Origin: Pseudarthrobacter enclensis
Lineage (GTDB): Bacteria > Actinomycetota > Actinomycetes > Actinomycetales > Micrococcaceae
Length of the DNA: 64,000 nt
Direction of reading: 5' to 3'
NCBI RefSeq assembly: GCF_030811655.1
Contig: NZ_JAUSRE010000016.1
Coordinates: forward strand, 1 to 64,000
Shown: positions 8,814-18,004 of the stretch, piece by piece
Numbering within the stretch: the first letter of the stretch is position 1
Layout: the number at the start of each line of letters is the position of its first letter
Translations under genes and position numbers: made by a program
The notes under the pieces: generated by a model
The model's database searches: none
Seen by the model: only the letters and a program-made list of their open reading frames with translations
Told to the model about the DNA's origin: nothing

Positions 8814-9705
8814 CGTCAGGGGCGTCCGGGCGGGGATTCCCGCCCGGACCTTCGTCCTTGAAGTACGCCGAGATGTCCGCCACCAGTTCCTTGACGGCAG
8901 CCGGAATGGAACCGTGGACGCATTTGGGGGACAACTGGAAGGTACTCCCAGGGACCGCTGCGTGGAGCCGTTCCGCCGTCGCCTTGTAGTAGCTGGGGCT
9001 TTTTCCGCCAGCCATGAAGTGGGTGCCGGGAGGCAGCACGCTGAAGTCCCTTGCGTGGTCCTTCTCGTCGTACGCGGCCCTCAGCTCGCCCACGCCGCTG
9101 GGCATGACCTGGCGGAACATCCTGTTGACCTTGGTGCGGGAAAGTACCGCCATCAGGCCCGCCAGGACCGGTTCCGGGATCCTGGCCATGGCGGATCCCG
9201 CGCTGGTTGCCTTTTTCATGTGGGCCAGTGCGTGGCCCACCCTGCCGTTGTTCACGGCATCCTCGAAACCGTCCAGCCACCTGGTGTCGATGCTGCCGTC
9301 AATGTTCACCGCCGCGTCATAGACCGCCAGCTTGTCCGGTACAAAGCCGCTCCCGGTGAACTCCTGCACCGCGTTCAGCGCCACGGATCCGCCCAGGCTG
9401 TGGCCCAGGATGTTCCGTGCGCCGGTGGCGGCGAGGACGGTCCGGACATCCTCGATTTCCGTCGCCATGGAATAGTCCGGGGGCTGTTCGGTCGAATTGC
9501 CGCGGCCCCGGCGGTCATAGACGTCAACCGCCCAGCCTTCACCCAGGCCCTTCGCCAGCTCGATCGAGAACGGACGGTAGATCAGGGCCGTAAGGAACGC
9601 GCCGCCGATCAGCAGCACCCGCTGTTCCCCGGGCGCATCCTCCGTGCCGTAGCTGTATAAAGCCAGCCTGCCGCCGTCGTGCGTTGGAAGTAGCCGTTCT
9701 TTCAC
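8791..9705 (-). CDS. Alpha/beta hydrolase
   Basis: A 304-residue alpha/beta-hydrolase-fold protein. It has an oxyanion-hole-type LLIGGAFLTALIY segment, the nucleophile elbow GHSLGGS at about residue 100, an acidic residue in the expected region and a terminal KCVHGS histidine. There is no signal peptide, so it is probably cytoplasmic. GTG 9705 is chosen because homology-like sequence (KERLLPTHDGGRLA) starts there and upstream sequence in this frame is antisense to lysS. Its 3' end overlaps the convergent allophanate hydrolase gene by 23 bases. The substrate is unknown; esterases and signal-molecule hydrolases are both possible. Confidence 0.8.
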   Translation of the reverse strand: MKERLLPTHDGGRLALYSYGTEDAPGEQRVLLIGGAFLTALIYRPFSIELAKGLGEGWAVDVYDRRGRGNSTEQPPDYSMATEIEDVRTVLAATGARNILGHSLGGSVALNAVQEFTGSGFVPDKLAVYDAAVNIDGSIDTRWLDGFEDAVNNGRVGHALAHMKKATSAGSAMARIPEPVLAGLMAVLSRTKVNRMFRQVMPSGVGELRAAYDEKDHARDFSVLPPGTHFMAGGKSPSYYKATAERLHAAVPGSTFQLSPKCVHGSIPAAVKELVADISAYFKDEGPGGNPRPDAPDAIPVPRG

Positions 9706-9780
9706 CCGCCCAATCGTAGGGCCCCAGCCTGCGGGGCAGCTGGGAATCCGGGTTTTGAAGTCCCGGTAAACTTGATGATT

Positions 9781-11313
9781 GTGACTTCCCAAAACACCCC
9801 CGCGCCCAAGAACGCCCCAGAGCCCGTAGACGCCAGCGAGCAGATGCGGATCCGCATGGAAAAGCGCGCCAAACTTCTTGAGCGCGGCGCGGAGGCGTAC
9901 CCCGTGGGAGTGGAGCGGACGCATTCCCTCGCCGAGATCCGGGAAAAGTACGCCCACCTCGAGGCGGACGACACCACCGGGGACATCGTGGGCGTCACCG
10001 GCCGTGTGGTCTTTGTCCGCAACACCGGCAAGCTCTGCTTCGCCACCCTGCAGGAGGGCGGCACCGACGGCAAGGGAACGCGCCTGCAGGCCATGCTCAG
10101 CCTGGCCAACATCGGCGAGGAAGCCCTCGCCGACTGGAAGGCCCTGGTTGACCTTGGCGACCACGTTTTCATCAAGGGTGAGGTCATTTCCTCCCGCCGC
10201 GGCGAGCTGTCCATCATGGCCGACTCCTGGTCCATGGCCTCGAAGGCCCTTCGCCCGCTGCCGGTGCTGCACGCGGACCTCAACGAGGAAACCCGCGTCC
10301 GGCAGCGCTACGTGGACCTGATGGTCCGCGATGAGGCGCGCGAAATGGTCTACACCCGCGCCGCGATCACCCGCTCCATCCGCGAAACCCTGTTCCGCCA
10401 CCGCTACGTGGAGGTGGAAACCCCCATCCTGCAGCTGGTGCACGGCGGCGCGCTGGCGCGTCCGTTCGAGACCCACATGAACGCCTTCGACCAGAAGATG
10501 ACCCTGCGCATCGCCACCGAGCTGTACCTCAAGCGTGCAGTGGTGGGCGGCATCGACCGCGTCTACGACATGGGCCGCGTATTCCGCAACGAGGGCGTGG
10601 ACTCCACCCACAGCCCGGAGTTCACCACCCTTGAGTGCTACGAGGCCTGGGCCGACCAGTTCATCATGGCCGAGCGGATCAAGGAGATCATCCTCGACGC
10701 CGCCGACGCCGTGGGTGCGGGGCGCGTCCTGCAGACCGAGGCGGGGGAGATCAACCTCGACGGCGACTGGGCCTGGCTGCCGGTCTACCCCGGACTGTCC
10801 GACGCCGTGGGGCTGGAGATCACGCCGGACACCTCCGCTGAGGTGCTTCGGGAGATCGCAGCCAAGCACGACGTCAAGGTGGATCCCAAGTGGGACGCCG
10901 AGAAGCTGGTGGTGGAACTCTTCGGCGAAATCGTGGAGCCCACCCTGCTCAACCCCACCTTCGTCTACGACTACCCGCCCTCCGCCCAGCCGCTGGCCCG
11001 CCCGCACCGTGAGGATGGGCGCCTGATCGAGGCCTGGGACCTGATCATCGGCGGCATGGAGCGCGGCACCGCCTTCTCCGAGCTGATCGACCCCGTCATC
11101 CAGCGCGAGCGGCTCACCGAGCAGTCCCTGCACGCGGCCGCCGGCGACGTGGAGGCCATGCAGCTTGACGAGGACTTCCTGCGCGCCCTGGAGTACGGCG
11201 CTCCTCCCATGGGCGGCATCGGCCTGGGCATCGACCGGCTGGTGATGCTGTTCACCGGCGCCGGCATCCGCGAAACCATCCTGTTCCCCCTCCTGAAGCC
11301 CGAAGGGCACTGA
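9781..11313 (+). CDS. lysS: Lysine--tRNA ligase, class II
   Basis: A protein of about 510 residues that charges tRNA-Lys. An N-terminal OB-fold anticodon-binding domain (roughly 60-180) precedes the class II catalytic domain, with motif 2 around VFRNEGVDSTHSPEFT and motif 3 in GGIGLGIDRLVML near the C-terminus. GTG 9781 (protein starting TSQNTPAP) is preferred; ATG 9775 and TTG 9772 are in frame. No Shine-Dalgarno is seen for any of them, and a TAAACT at 9767-9772 would place a transcript start at about 9780, so leaderless translation is plausible. It is followed after two bases by a tiny membrane protein gene. Confidence 0.95.
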   Translation: MTSQNTPAPKNAPEPVDASEQMRIRMEKRAKLLERGAEAYPVGVERTHSLAEIREKYAHLEADDTTGDIVGVTGRVVFVRNTGKLCFATLQEGGTDGKGTRLQAMLSLANIGEEALADWKALVDLGDHVFIKGEVISSRRGELSIMADSWSMASKALRPLPVLHADLNEETRVRQRYVDLMVRDEAREMVYTRAAITRSIRETLFRHRYVEVETPILQLVHGGALARPFETHMNAFDQKMTLRIATELYLKRAVVGGIDRVYDMGRVFRNEGVDSTHSPEFTTLECYEAWADQFIMAERIKEIILDAADAVGAGRVLQTEAGEINLDGDWAWLPVYPGLSDAVGLEITPDTSAEVLREIAAKHDVKVDPKWDAEKLVVELFGEIVEPTLLNPTFVYDYPPSAQPLARPHREDGRLIEAWDLIIGGMERGTAFSELIDPVIQRERLTEQSLHAAAGDVEAMQLDEDFLRALEYGAPPMGGIGLGIDRLVMLFTGAGIRETILFPLLKPEGH

Positions 11314-11315
11314 CC

Positions 11316-11492
11316 ATGGAATACGTAGCAGTCATCCTTCCCTCCCTGGTGGTGGGCCTGCTGTTCTGGTTCGCCATGAAGGCGATCTTCAACGCGGACA
11401 AGGCCGAGCGGCAGGCGGAGGCCGCTGCCCAGGCCGAAGCAGATGCCCGTCCGGTGCCTCCCGCGGACCGGCCGGACCCCGAATCCAAATAA
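11316..11492 (+). CDS. Small membrane protein, 58 residues
   Basis: ATG 11316 opens a 58-residue frame ending at TAA 11490-11492. Residues 4-24 form one hydrophobic helix (VAVILPSLVVGLLFWFAMKA), followed by a charged, Ala- and Glu-rich cytoplasmic tail likely to be helical and then a Pro/Asp-rich end. It begins two bases after the lysS stop and is almost certainly co-transcribed. Function unknown; short single-pass proteins in this position recur in related actinobacteria as far as I recall. Confidence 0.75.
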   Translation: MEYVAVILPSLVVGLLFWFAMKAIFNADKAERQAEAAAQAEADARPVPPADRPDPESK

Positions 11493-11540
11493 CAAAACCC
11501 CCTGTTTCCACGGTTTATCCCCAGGGAACCATTAGGCGCT

Positions 11541-11570
11541 TTGACGCGTTGCCAAGATAAGAGTCATACT
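11541..11570 (+). promoter_or_regulatory. Candidate promoter of the Lsr2 gene
   Basis: TTGACG at 11541-11546 is separated by 17 bases from TCATAC (11564-11569), or by 18 from CATACT. This is a good fit to a housekeeping actinobacterial promoter. It implies a leader of about 50 bases that includes AAGAGGAAG before ATG 11630. Confidence 0.6.
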
Positions 11571-11629
11571 TTTTTTGGGAAACATCCTGCTTTTCTGAAA
11601 ACCGACTTTCCAGCAAGAGGAAGACCTTA

Positions 11630-11962
11630 ATGGCACAGAAAGTAAACATCATCCTCGTTGATGATTTGGATGGGGGATCCGCGGACGAGAATGTTAAGTT
11701 TGGCCTCGACGGGGTCAACTACGAGATTGACCTGTCGGCAGCCAATGCCGCTGAACTTCGGTCTTCACTGGAGAGGTTCATCAACGCAGCACGCAAGGCG
11801 TCCGGCGGCGGCCGTGCGCAGCGGGCAAAGGCACCAGCCGGTGGCCGCAGCCACGATTCGGCGCAAATCCGGCAATGGGCGCGGGATAACGGCTACACCG
11901 TTAACAGCCGCGGCCGAATTCAAGCCGAAATCCAGGAAGCCTACCAAAAGGCAAATTCCTAG
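11630..11962 (+). CDS. lsr2: Lsr2-family nucleoid-associated protein
   Basis: A 110-residue xenogeneic-silencer-type protein that binds AT-rich DNA in the minor groove and bridges it. The N-terminal dimerisation domain (AQKVNIILVDDLDGGSADE, residues 2-20) is intact. A basic Gly/Ala-rich linker joins it to the C-terminal DNA-binding domain, IRQWARDNGYTVNSRGRI, which holds the AT-hook-like RGR that inserts into the minor groove. The length matches the family (about 112). The gene has its own promoter and terminator. Its targets cannot be read here, but the less GC-rich IS flank around 15000-17900 is the kind of DNA it silences. Confidence 0.95.
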   Translation: MAQKVNIILVDDLDGGSADENVKFGLDGVNYEIDLSAANAAELRSSLERFINAARKASGGGRAQRAKAPAGGRSHDSAQIRQWARDNGYTVNSRGRIQAEIQEAYQKANS

Positions 11963-11981
11963 GGCTGCCTTCGGCTCCACT

Positions 11982-12026
11982 GAAACCCCGCTTACCGCCG
12001 CAAGGCGGGGCGGGGTTTTCAATTTT
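11982..12026 (+). terminator. Rho-independent terminator after lsr2
   Basis: AAACCCCGC is paired with GCGGGGTTTT, with an inner CCGCC-GCAA-GGCGG stem, and is followed by TTTTCAATTTT. It lies 20 bases after the lsr2 stop. Confidence 0.85.
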
Positions 12027-12305
12027 GATATGGGAAGCTGCACGTGCAACCGGCGGTTGTTCATAATGACGCCATTCGGGCGTTTCCCGGCTGTCCAAAC
12101 CCCGCAGCCCTATTCCATGCGGTGCGCGGTTCAATAGCTGCCCTGCCCTGCTATTTTCTGCGCCTGCGGGCCCGGTCCGCCGTGCTGCAGCTTCCTGCGG
12201 CCGGTATTCCCGCAAGACGCCCGGTTTCCCCTGTGGCGAACACGCTCCACAACTCAGGACCGGCCACGTAGCATCAAAGTACGTCGTAGCTAGGAGTGTG
12301 GCGAA
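12027..12305 (+). other. Intergenic region upstream of clpC
   Basis: About 280 bases with no gene I can support. It should hold the clpC promoter; TAGGAG at 12290-12295 is the ribosome site before ATG 12306. A short GC-symmetric patch (GTGGCGAACACGC, 12233-12245) was considered as a ClgR-type site but does not fit the known consensus closely. Confidence 0.4.
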
Positions 12306-14798
12306 ATGTTTGAGCGATTTACGGACCGTGCCCGTCGCGTAGTTGTGCTTGCCCAAGAAGAGGCACGCATGCTGAACCACAATTACATCGGTACCGAACA
12401 CATCCTCTTGGGTCTGATCCATGAGGGTGAGGGTGTTGCCGCCAAAGCTCTTGAGTCTTTGAGCATTTCGCTCGACGGCGTTCGCGAGCAGGTGCAGGAG
12501 ATCATCGGGCAGGGCCAGCAGGCTCCCTCCGGCCACATCCCCTTCACCCCACGTGCCAAGAAGGTACTGGAGCTCTCGCTGCGCGAAGCCCTCCAGCTGG
12601 GCCATAACTACATCGGCACGGAGCACATCCTGCTCGGCCTGATCCGCGAAGGTGAAGGCGTTGCCGCCCAGGTGCTGGTCAAGCTCGGCGCCGACCTCAA
12701 CCGGGTCCGCCAGCAGGTCATCCAGCTCCTCTCCGGCTACCAGGGCAAGGAAACCACCGGCGCAGGCGTAGGCGGCGGACAGCCCGAGGGCGCACCCGCC
12801 GGCTCCGTGGTCCTGGACCAGTTCGGCCGCAACCTGACCCAGGCTGCGCGCGAGAACAAGCTGGACCCGGTCATCGGCCGCGAGCAGGAAATGGAACGCG
12901 TCATGCAGGTCCTTTCCCGCCGCACCAAGAACAACCCTGTCCTCATCGGTGAGCCCGGCGTCGGCAAGACCGCCGTCGTCGAAGGCCTTGCCCAGGCGAT
13001 CGTACGCGGCGACGTTCCGGAGACCATCCGGGACAAGCAGCTCTACACCCTGGACCTTGGTTCGCTGGTGGCAGGTTCCCGTTACCGCGGTGACTTCGAA
13101 GAGCGCCTGAAGAAGGTACTCAAGGAGATCCGCACCCGCGGCGACATCATCCTGTTCATCGACGAGATCCACACCCTTGTGGGTGCCGGTGCCGCCGAAG
13201 GCGCCATCGATGCAGCCTCGATCCTGAAGCCCATGCTGGCCCGCGGCGAGCTGCAGACCATTGGCGCCACCACCCTGGACGAGTACCGCAAGCACATCGA
13301 AAAGGACGCCGCCCTGGAGCGCCGCTTCCAGCCGATCCAGGTCAAGGAACCCTCCGTGGCGCACGCCATTGAGATCCTCAAGGGCCTGCGCGACCGGTAC
13401 GAGGCACACCACCGCGTCACCATCACCGACGGCGCCCTGGCCTCCGCCGCCAGCCTCGCCGAGCGCTACATCTCGGACCGCTTCCTGCCGGACAAGGCGA
13501 TCGACCTGATCGACGAAGCCGGCGCCCGGCTGCGCATCCGCCGCATGACCGCTCCGCCGGAGCTCAAGGCAATGGACGAGCGGATCTCCAAGCTGAAGAT
13601 GGAGAAGGAATCCGCCATCGACGCCCAGGACTTCGAAGGTGCAGCTTCGCTCCGCGACAAGGAGCAGAAGATGATCTCCGAGCGCGCGGAGAAGGAACGC
13701 CAGTGGAAGTCCGGCGGCATGGACGACATCTCGGAAGTGGATGAGGACCTCATCGCCGAAGTGCTGGCCAACTCCACCGGCATCCCTGTCTTCAAGCTGA
13801 CCGAGGAAGAATCCTCGCGCCTGCTCAAGATGGAAGAGGAACTGCACAAGCGCGTTGTGGGCCAGGACGAGGCCATCAAGGCACTCTCCCAGGCCATCCG
13901 CCGTACCCGTGCAGGCCTCAAGGACCCCAAGCGCCCCGGTGGCTCGTTCATCTTCGCCGGCCCCACCGGCGTCGGCAAGACCGAACTGGCAAAGGCACTC
14001 GCGGAATTCCTGTTCGGTGAAGAGGATGCCCTCATCACGCTGGACATGTCCGAATACTCCGAGAAGCACACCGTTTCGCGGCTCTTCGGTGCCCCTCCGG
14101 GCTACGTCGGCTACGAAGAGGGTGGCCAGCTGACCGAGAAGGTCCGCCGCCGTCCGTTCTCCGTGGTGCTGTTCGACGAAGTGGAAAAGGCCCACGCGGA
14201 CCTCTTCAACTCGCTGCTGCAGATCCTCGAGGACGGCCGCCTGACCGACTCCCAGGGCCGCGTGGTGGACTTCAAGAACACCGTGATCATCATGACCACC
14301 AACCTGGGTACCCGGGACATCTCCAAGAGCGTCGCCACAGGCTTCCAGTCCGGCACCGACACGCAGACCGGCTACAACCGCATGCGTGCCCGTGTCACCG
14401 AGGAGCTCAAGCAGCACTTCCGCCCCGAGTTCCTGAACCGTGTTGACGACGTCGTGGTGTTCCCGCAGCTCACCCAGGACGAGATCATCGAGATCGTGGA
14501 CCTGTTTGTGACCCGCCTCGAGAAGCGCCTCAAGGACAAGGACATGGGCATCGAGCTGACTAAGGCCGCCAAGGTGCTCCTGGCAACCCGCGGCTACGAC
14601 CCCGCCATGGGCGCCCGGCCGCTGCGCCGCACCATCCAGCGCGAGATCGAGGACCAGCTCTCGGAGAAGATCCTGTTCGGCGAGATCCACCCCGGCGACA
14701 TCGTCGTGGTGGATGTCGAAGGCGAAGGCGACGACGCGAAGTTCACCTTCGCCGGCAACGCCAAGCCCCGCATCCCGGAAATCGCCCCCAGCGTCTAA
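12306..14798 (+). CDS. clpC: ATP-dependent Clp protease ATP-binding subunit ClpC
   Basis: An 830-residue Hsp100 AAA+ unfoldase that feeds proteins to ClpP. Order of domains: two N-terminal Clp repeats (residues 1-145), first AAA+ module with Walker A GEPGVGKT near 215 and Walker [10 protein letters not shown], a UVR-type middle segment near 420-460, second AAA+ module with Walker A GPTGVGKT near 553, and the C-terminal small domain. All signature residues are present. It is monocistronic, with a strong terminator 100 bases downstream. In actinobacteria this unfoldase is usually essential. Confidence 0.97.
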   Translation: MFERFTDRARRVVVLAQEEARMLNHNYIGTEHILLGLIHEGEGVAAKALESLSISLDGVREQVQEIIGQGQQAPSGHIPFTPRAKKVLELSLREALQLGHNYIGTEHILLGLIREGEGVAAQVLVKLGADLNRVRQQVIQLLSGYQGKETTGAGVGGGQPEGAPAGSVVLDQFGRNLTQAARENKLDPVIGREQEMERVMQVLSRRTKNNPVLIGEPGVGKTAVVEGLAQAIVRGDVPETIRDKQLYTLDLGSLVAGSRYRGDFEERLKKVLKEIRTRGDIILFIDEIHTLVGAGAAEGAIDAASILKPMLARGELQTIGATTLDEYRKHIEKDAALERRFQPIQVKEPSVAHAIEILKGLRDRYEAHHRVTITDGALASAASLAERYISDRFLPDKAIDLIDEAGARLRIRRMTAPPELKAMDERISKLKMEKESAIDAQDFEGAASLRDKEQKMISERAEKERQWKSGGMDDISEVDEDLIAEVLANSTGIPVFKLTEEESSRLLKMEEELHKRVVGQDEAIKALSQAIRRTRAGLKDPKRPGGSFIFAGPTGVGKTELAKALAEFLFGEEDALITLDMSEYSEKHTVSRLFGAPPGYVGYEEGGQLTEKVRRRPFSVVLFDEVEKAHADLFNSLLQILEDGRLTDSQGRVVDFKNTVIIMTTNLGTRDISKSVATGFQSGTDTQTGYNRMRARVTEELKQHFRPEFLNRVDDVVVFPQLTQDEIIEIVDLFVTRLEKRLKDKDMGIELTKAAKVLLATRGYDPAMGARPLRRTIQREIEDQLSEKILFGEIHPGDIVVVDVEGEGDDAKFTFAGNAKPRIPEIAPSV

Positions 14799-14902
14799 GC
14801 GCCACACTCGAAGGCCCCGCCACTCCACATGAACTGGTCCCCGATTGTTGGACTCACAAATGTGTGATGTTCACTTTAGCGACTAGCGTGGGCTCTTCAC
14901 GG

Positions 14903-14943
14903 AAGTTCCCCGCCCCCACCTTGGGGCGGGGAACTTCTTTGTT
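14903..14943 (+). terminator. Rho-independent terminator after clpC
   Basis: AAGTTCCCCGCCCC pairs with GGGGCGGGGAACTT around a short loop and is followed by CTTTGTT. It is a very stable perfect stem of about 14 bp. Confidence 0.9.
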
Positions 14944-15040
14944 ACTGAGAAACTTAGAACGTCACCACATGCTCGTCGACCAGGGGCTACAAAACGTCGG
15001 GCGACCTTTCCTTGACTGAACCTTGTAAATGTAACGGTGC

Positions 15041-15061
15041 ATTGATACATTGCGTGTCAAT
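15041..15061 (+). promoter_or_regulatory. Candidate operator upstream of the membrane protein/GntR pair
   Basis: ATTGATAC-ATTGC-GTGTCAAT is an inverted repeat matching at seven of eight positions per arm, 25 bases before GTG 15086. A partial third copy, TTGATACAT, follows at 15065-15073. YtrA-type GntR regulators bind palindromes just upstream of their own operon, so this is the natural site for the regulator at 16015; binding is inference. Confidence 0.5.
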
Positions 15062-15085
15062 TGGTTGATACATACGGAGGTCGCC

Positions 15086-16018
15086 GTGCAGCAGTGGAGA
15101 ATCACCCTACTGGAGTTGTCACCGCTGCTCCTGGCCGCCGTTTTGTCTATTGGTATATGGCTGGCGACACGGAAAGACCGGACCGTGCTGAGGGGCCGCG
15201 CGGGTGTGCTCGCAGCCAGCGGCGGCCTGCTTCCGGTGGTAGTCAGCTTTCTATACTCGGTGGTGGCAATCACGCCGCAGCTTCTCGCATGGACGGGAAC
15301 GGATGTGAGCATTGGTCTTCAGGACGCCAGATTCTCCATGCCATTGGTTGCCGGGCTGGTCGCGTTGGCCATACTCTCTGTCCCTTGTCCTCGGAAGCCT
15401 CCCGGATCGACGACCGCAGGCATCACCCGGAGGACAGCTTTGACTTTCCTCTCCGCAGGCTGGACGGTCGCCCTGATCGCAGTAGTTGGCGTTACGATTG
15501 CCCTCTCACTGGCGGCAGGGCTGGCATCCGCCCCAGACGAAACAGGCCGTTACGCCATGTTCAATTTCAAGATCGGCACTATGAGCGTGAGCTCTACGAT
15601 CTACGGCTGGTACTACTCGGTTCCGGCGATGCTCCTCCTGATACTTCTGATCACCACCGCGTGGGTAGGCCTGGCACTTGTTGCCCGCCGGCCGCTGAGT
15701 GAGCCCAGAGAACAGGACGCTGTTGTGCGACGAGTCAAGAGCCGCAACATTATCGCGGTGACCACCGGTGCTTTACTCTTCCACCTAGCTGCGATCCTCG
15801 GCTCGTTGGCTGGAACATCCAGGGTGGGAGGTTCGCTCCCCACAGATACCGCCGGAATAATCAGCGTCGGGTCCCCCTTCGCCGCCCTGGGCCCCTTTCT
15901 CAACTCCAGCAGTTTTGTGGCAACGTGCCTTGGCGCGGCGGTCTGCCTCAGCGTTGTCCTCACGGCCGTTCCTTGGACCGCCAGGGTCCGACAGTCCACC
16001 ATCAAAACCGCGCCATGA
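15086..16018 (+). CDS. Multi-pass membrane protein of a YtrA-type operon
   Basis: A 310-residue protein with about six to seven hydrophobic segments and little else. GTG 15086 is chosen because GGAGG (15076-15080) is correctly spaced; TTG 15050 would run through the operator. It is co-transcribed with the downstream GntR gene (ATGA overlap). Segment N-termini include LLELSPLLLAAVLSIGIWLA at the start and a late ...LVLTAVPWTARV helix. I do not recognise a family. YtrA regulators normally control ABC exporters, but no ATP-binding gene is present beside it, so it may be a stand-alone sensor or stress protein, or the permease remnant of such a system. Confidence 0.75.
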   Translation: MQQWRITLLELSPLLLAAVLSIGIWLATRKDRTVLRGRAGVLAASGGLLPVVVSFLYSVVAITPQLLAWTGTDVSIGLQDARFSMPLVAGLVALAILSVPCPRKPPGSTTAGITRRTALTFLSAGWTVALIAVVGVTIALSLAAGLASAPDETGRYAMFNFKIGTMSVSSTIYGWYYSVPAMLLLILLITTAWVGLALVARRPLSEPREQDAVVRRVKSRNIIAVTTGALLFHLAAILGSLAGTSRVGGSLPTDTAGIISVGSPFAALGPFLNSSSFVATCLGAAVCLSVVLTAVPWTARVRQSTIKTAP

Positions 16019-16362
16019 TCATCGCCCTTTCCACCACTGGCGGGACGCCAGCAGAACAGATACACGACCAGATTCGCGGGCTCATCACCACGGGGGCACT
16101 TGCTGCAAACGAACGGCTCCCGTCTGTCCGGCAGCTTGCCGCGGATCTTCGCGTCGCCCCCGGCACGATCGCGAAGGTCTACAAGCAGCTAGAAGAAGAA
16201 CAGTTCGTTGAAACTCGAGTCGGAGCCGGCACACGCGTCAGCCCGCACGCGGCGGCCGTCTCCAAGGACGTCGCTCGAGCTGCCAGAAAGCTAACGGACA
16301 TATGCAAGCGCGACAACCTCGAACTCAACGAAGTCCTTCAAGTCATCCGTGCTACCTGGTAG
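16015..16362 (+). CDS. GntR-family regulator, YtrA subfamily
   Basis: A 115-residue regulator with an N-terminal GntR winged helix (PAEQIHDQIRGLITTGAL, then LPSVRQLAADLRVAPGTIAKVYKQLEEE) and only a short C-terminal helical tail. That size and architecture define the YtrA subfamily, which lacks a large ligand domain. ATG 16015 overlaps the preceding stop by four bases, so it is made together with the membrane protein and probably represses the shared promoter at the palindrome 15041-15061. What relieves repression is unknown; cell-envelope-active compounds are typical for the subfamily. Confidence 0.88.
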   Translation: MIIALSTTGGTPAEQIHDQIRGLITTGALAANERLPSVRQLAADLRVAPGTIAKVYKQLEEEQFVETRVGAGTRVSPHAAAVSKDVARAARKLTDICKRDNLELNEVLQVIRATW

Positions 16363-16493
16363 AGGACGGTGCCATGCCGGCAGAAGGACCGGTAACGGCC
16401 GCTGGGCGTTCAGCCATCAGAAAGCTGTGAATGCGTCGGGTCGCCTGACCAGAGTCAGAGGAGGGACACCGCAGACCGACACCGGGCGGAAAG

Positions 16494-17348
16494 CTATGAC
16501 GCGAGCATCTGAGCCCGGTACTGAACCGGGCTCCTCCCTTTGAGCGTGGTGGAGATTCTTTCGGTGTTGTACCAGTGGATGTACTCGTCGAGTGCTGCTG
16601 TTAGGGCTTCGGTGCTGAGGAAACGGACACGGTGGAAGAGTTCCTCCTTGAGGTGCCCAAAGAAGTTTTCCATCACCGCGTTGTCGTAGCAGTTGGCTTT
16701 GCGGGACATTGATTGGACCGCACCGGCCTGCCCCAAGAGAGTGCGCCAGGATACGTGCTGGTACTGGAACCCCTGGTCTGAATGCACGAGTGGCTGCTGC
16801 CCAGGCTCCAAGCATTCCAAGGCTGCACGCAAGGAGTCGTTAGTTAGATCCAGGTTCGGGGAAGTGCTGATGCTGTGAGAGATGATTTGCCGGTCGAAGA
16901 GGTCCATGACCGGCGAGAGATAGAGCTTGCGGTCTCCGACGCTGAACTCGGTCACATCCGTGACCCACTTCTGGTTGGGTGCAGTGGCATCGAACTTCCT
17001 GTTCAGGAGGTTCGGCGCGATCATGCCTTGCTCGCCTTGGTAGGAGCTGTAGCGCTTCCTGCGTCGGACCTTGCAGAACAGGCCGAGTGCCCGCATCAAC
17101 TTCAGCACAGTCTTTTTTGCAACGGTCCAGCCAAGATTGAGCAGCTCCCTGTGCACCCGCCGGTGCCCGTACCGGCCATGGTTCTTCTTGAAGATGTCCC
17201 TGATGGAGGCCTTGAGCTCCTCTTGGGCGTCAGGGGCTTGAAGGCGCGCCTGGTGATAGAAAAACGTGGATCGCGCCAAGCCCGAGACCTGAAGAAGAAG
17301 CGGAAGCGGGAAGTCAGCCTTGAGGGCGATGAGGGCCTGGACCTTCAC
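16494..17348 (-). CDS. IS3-family transposase OrfB (DDE integrase domain)
   Basis: A 284-residue integrase-core transposase with all three catalytic acids visible: D131 in WVTDVTEF, D191 in HSDQGFQY and E227 in NAVMENFFGHLKEE. A HTH_21-type segment (HGRYGHRRVHREL, 57-70) precedes the core. Length and residues are those of an active protein. The GTG start overlaps the orfA stop (GTGA). The A-rich stretch CAAAAACAAAGG just before the orfA stop is a plausible slippage site for an OrfAB fusion, as in other IS3 elements. Confidence 0.92.
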   Translation of the reverse strand: MKVQALIALKADFPLPLLLQVSGLARSTFFYHQARLQAPDAQEELKASIRDIFKKNHGRYGHRRVHRELLNLGWTVAKKTVLKLMRALGLFCKVRRRKRYSSYQGEQGMIAPNLLNRKFDATAPNQKWVTDVTEFSVGDRKLYLSPVMDLFDRQIISHSISTSPNLDLTNDSLRAALECLEPGQQPLVHSDQGFQYQHVSWRTLLGQAGAVQSMSRKANCYDNAVMENFFGHLKEELFHRVRFLSTEALTAALDEYIHWYNTERISTTLKGRSPVQYRAQMLAS

Positions 17349-17839
17349 CTTTGTTTTTGAGCCCTCAAGGCTCGCAATTTTCCCAGATACGCGACTTCGG
17401 CCCGCAGACGTTCGTTCTCCCGCCGTAGCCGTTCCAGCTCGGATACTTCTGCAGGCGGTGGGGAGTCCGGCTTCCGGGGTCTGCCCTTGGGCTTGGGGCG
17501 TAAGGCGTCCACGCCTTCACGACGGTAGGCACGCACCCACGACTTGAGAAGCACGGCCGAAGATAAGCCGGCCTCTTCCGCCAAGGCCGGTGCAGTCTCA
17601 CCAGCAAGGAACCGTTGCACCAGGGCGAGCTTGAATTCGAACGTGTACGACTGAGCAGGCTTCGTCACCAGCGCACCTTGACCATGGATCCTCCACCGCC
17701 GATACAGCCTCTTAACAGGCCCACTAGACTCACGAGACACACCCAGCATGGTGGCTGTCGCCGTGTAAGCAAGGCCTTTCTCAAACCACGCTACAGCCGT
17801 TGCGCGCTGATCGGCCGACAAAGAACTACTTGAACGCAA
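17345..17839 (-). CDS. IS3-family transposase OrfA (helix-turn-helix)
   Basis: A 164-residue DNA-binding protein with two consecutive helix-turn-helix units (AVAWFEKGLAYTATATMLGV near 13-32 and VQRFLAGETAPALAEEAGLS near 75-94). A basic GRPRKP linker and a C-terminal leucine-zipper-like helix (ELERLRRENERLRAEVAYL) follow. Two HTH units plus zipper is the IS150-group layout. The likely start is TTG 17839, right beside the terminal palindrome; downstream starts are possible. Confidence 0.85.
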   Translation of the reverse strand: MRSSSSLSADQRATAVAWFEKGLAYTATATMLGVSRESSGPVKRLYRRWRIHGQGALVTKPAQSYTFEFKLALVQRFLAGETAPALAEEAGLSSAVLLKSWVRAYRREGVDALRPKPKGRPRKPDSPPPAEVSELERLRRENERLRAEVAYLGKLRALRAQKQR

Positions 17840-17894
17840 AACTGCTCCCCGGAAGTCGAAACTGAATTTTCAGTCCAACTTCCGGGGAGCAGTT
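17840..17894. repeat. 55-bp palindrome at the IS right end
   Basis: AACTGCTCCCCGGAAGT (17840-17856) is repeated in perfect inverted orientation at 17878-17894, with an inner ACTGAA-TT-TTCAGT stem. The outer arm is the presumed IS terminus and the inner arm is an inverted copy of it. It may be two abutting IS ends, or a hairpin that blocks read-through into the transposase genes. Confidence 0.8.
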
Positions 17895-18004
17895 CAACAA
17901 GGAGCGGCGGGGCTTTCGCGTTGCCACGTCACTCCCGTGGCTGCCTGGACCGCAGAGGCGCGTGGCGGCTGTGACGGGCGGCACAAGCCGTGTTGAATCG
18001 GGGC

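Larger units (their letters stand above)
16494..17896 (-). mobile_element. IS3-family insertion sequence (IS150-like), left end not found
   Basis: The element carries overlapping orfA and orfB on the minus strand. Its right (5') end is probably at 17896, where the minus strand starts TGAACTGCTCCCCGGAAG. I looked for the matching inverted repeat downstream of orfB (16363-16493) and did not find one, so the left boundary is unknown and the element may be truncated there. It lies between the YtrA operon and the 5' end of the broken S9 peptidase gene, 109 bases from that gene's ATG. Confidence 0.8.

Noticed and set aside
9751..9780. TTGAAG/TAAACT promoter for lysS
   Set aside because: The two boxes are only six bases apart; TAAACT alone may be a -10 element but no -35 is in place.
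12233..12245. ClgR-type operator before clpC
   Set aside because: The arms do not match the known consensus or spacing.
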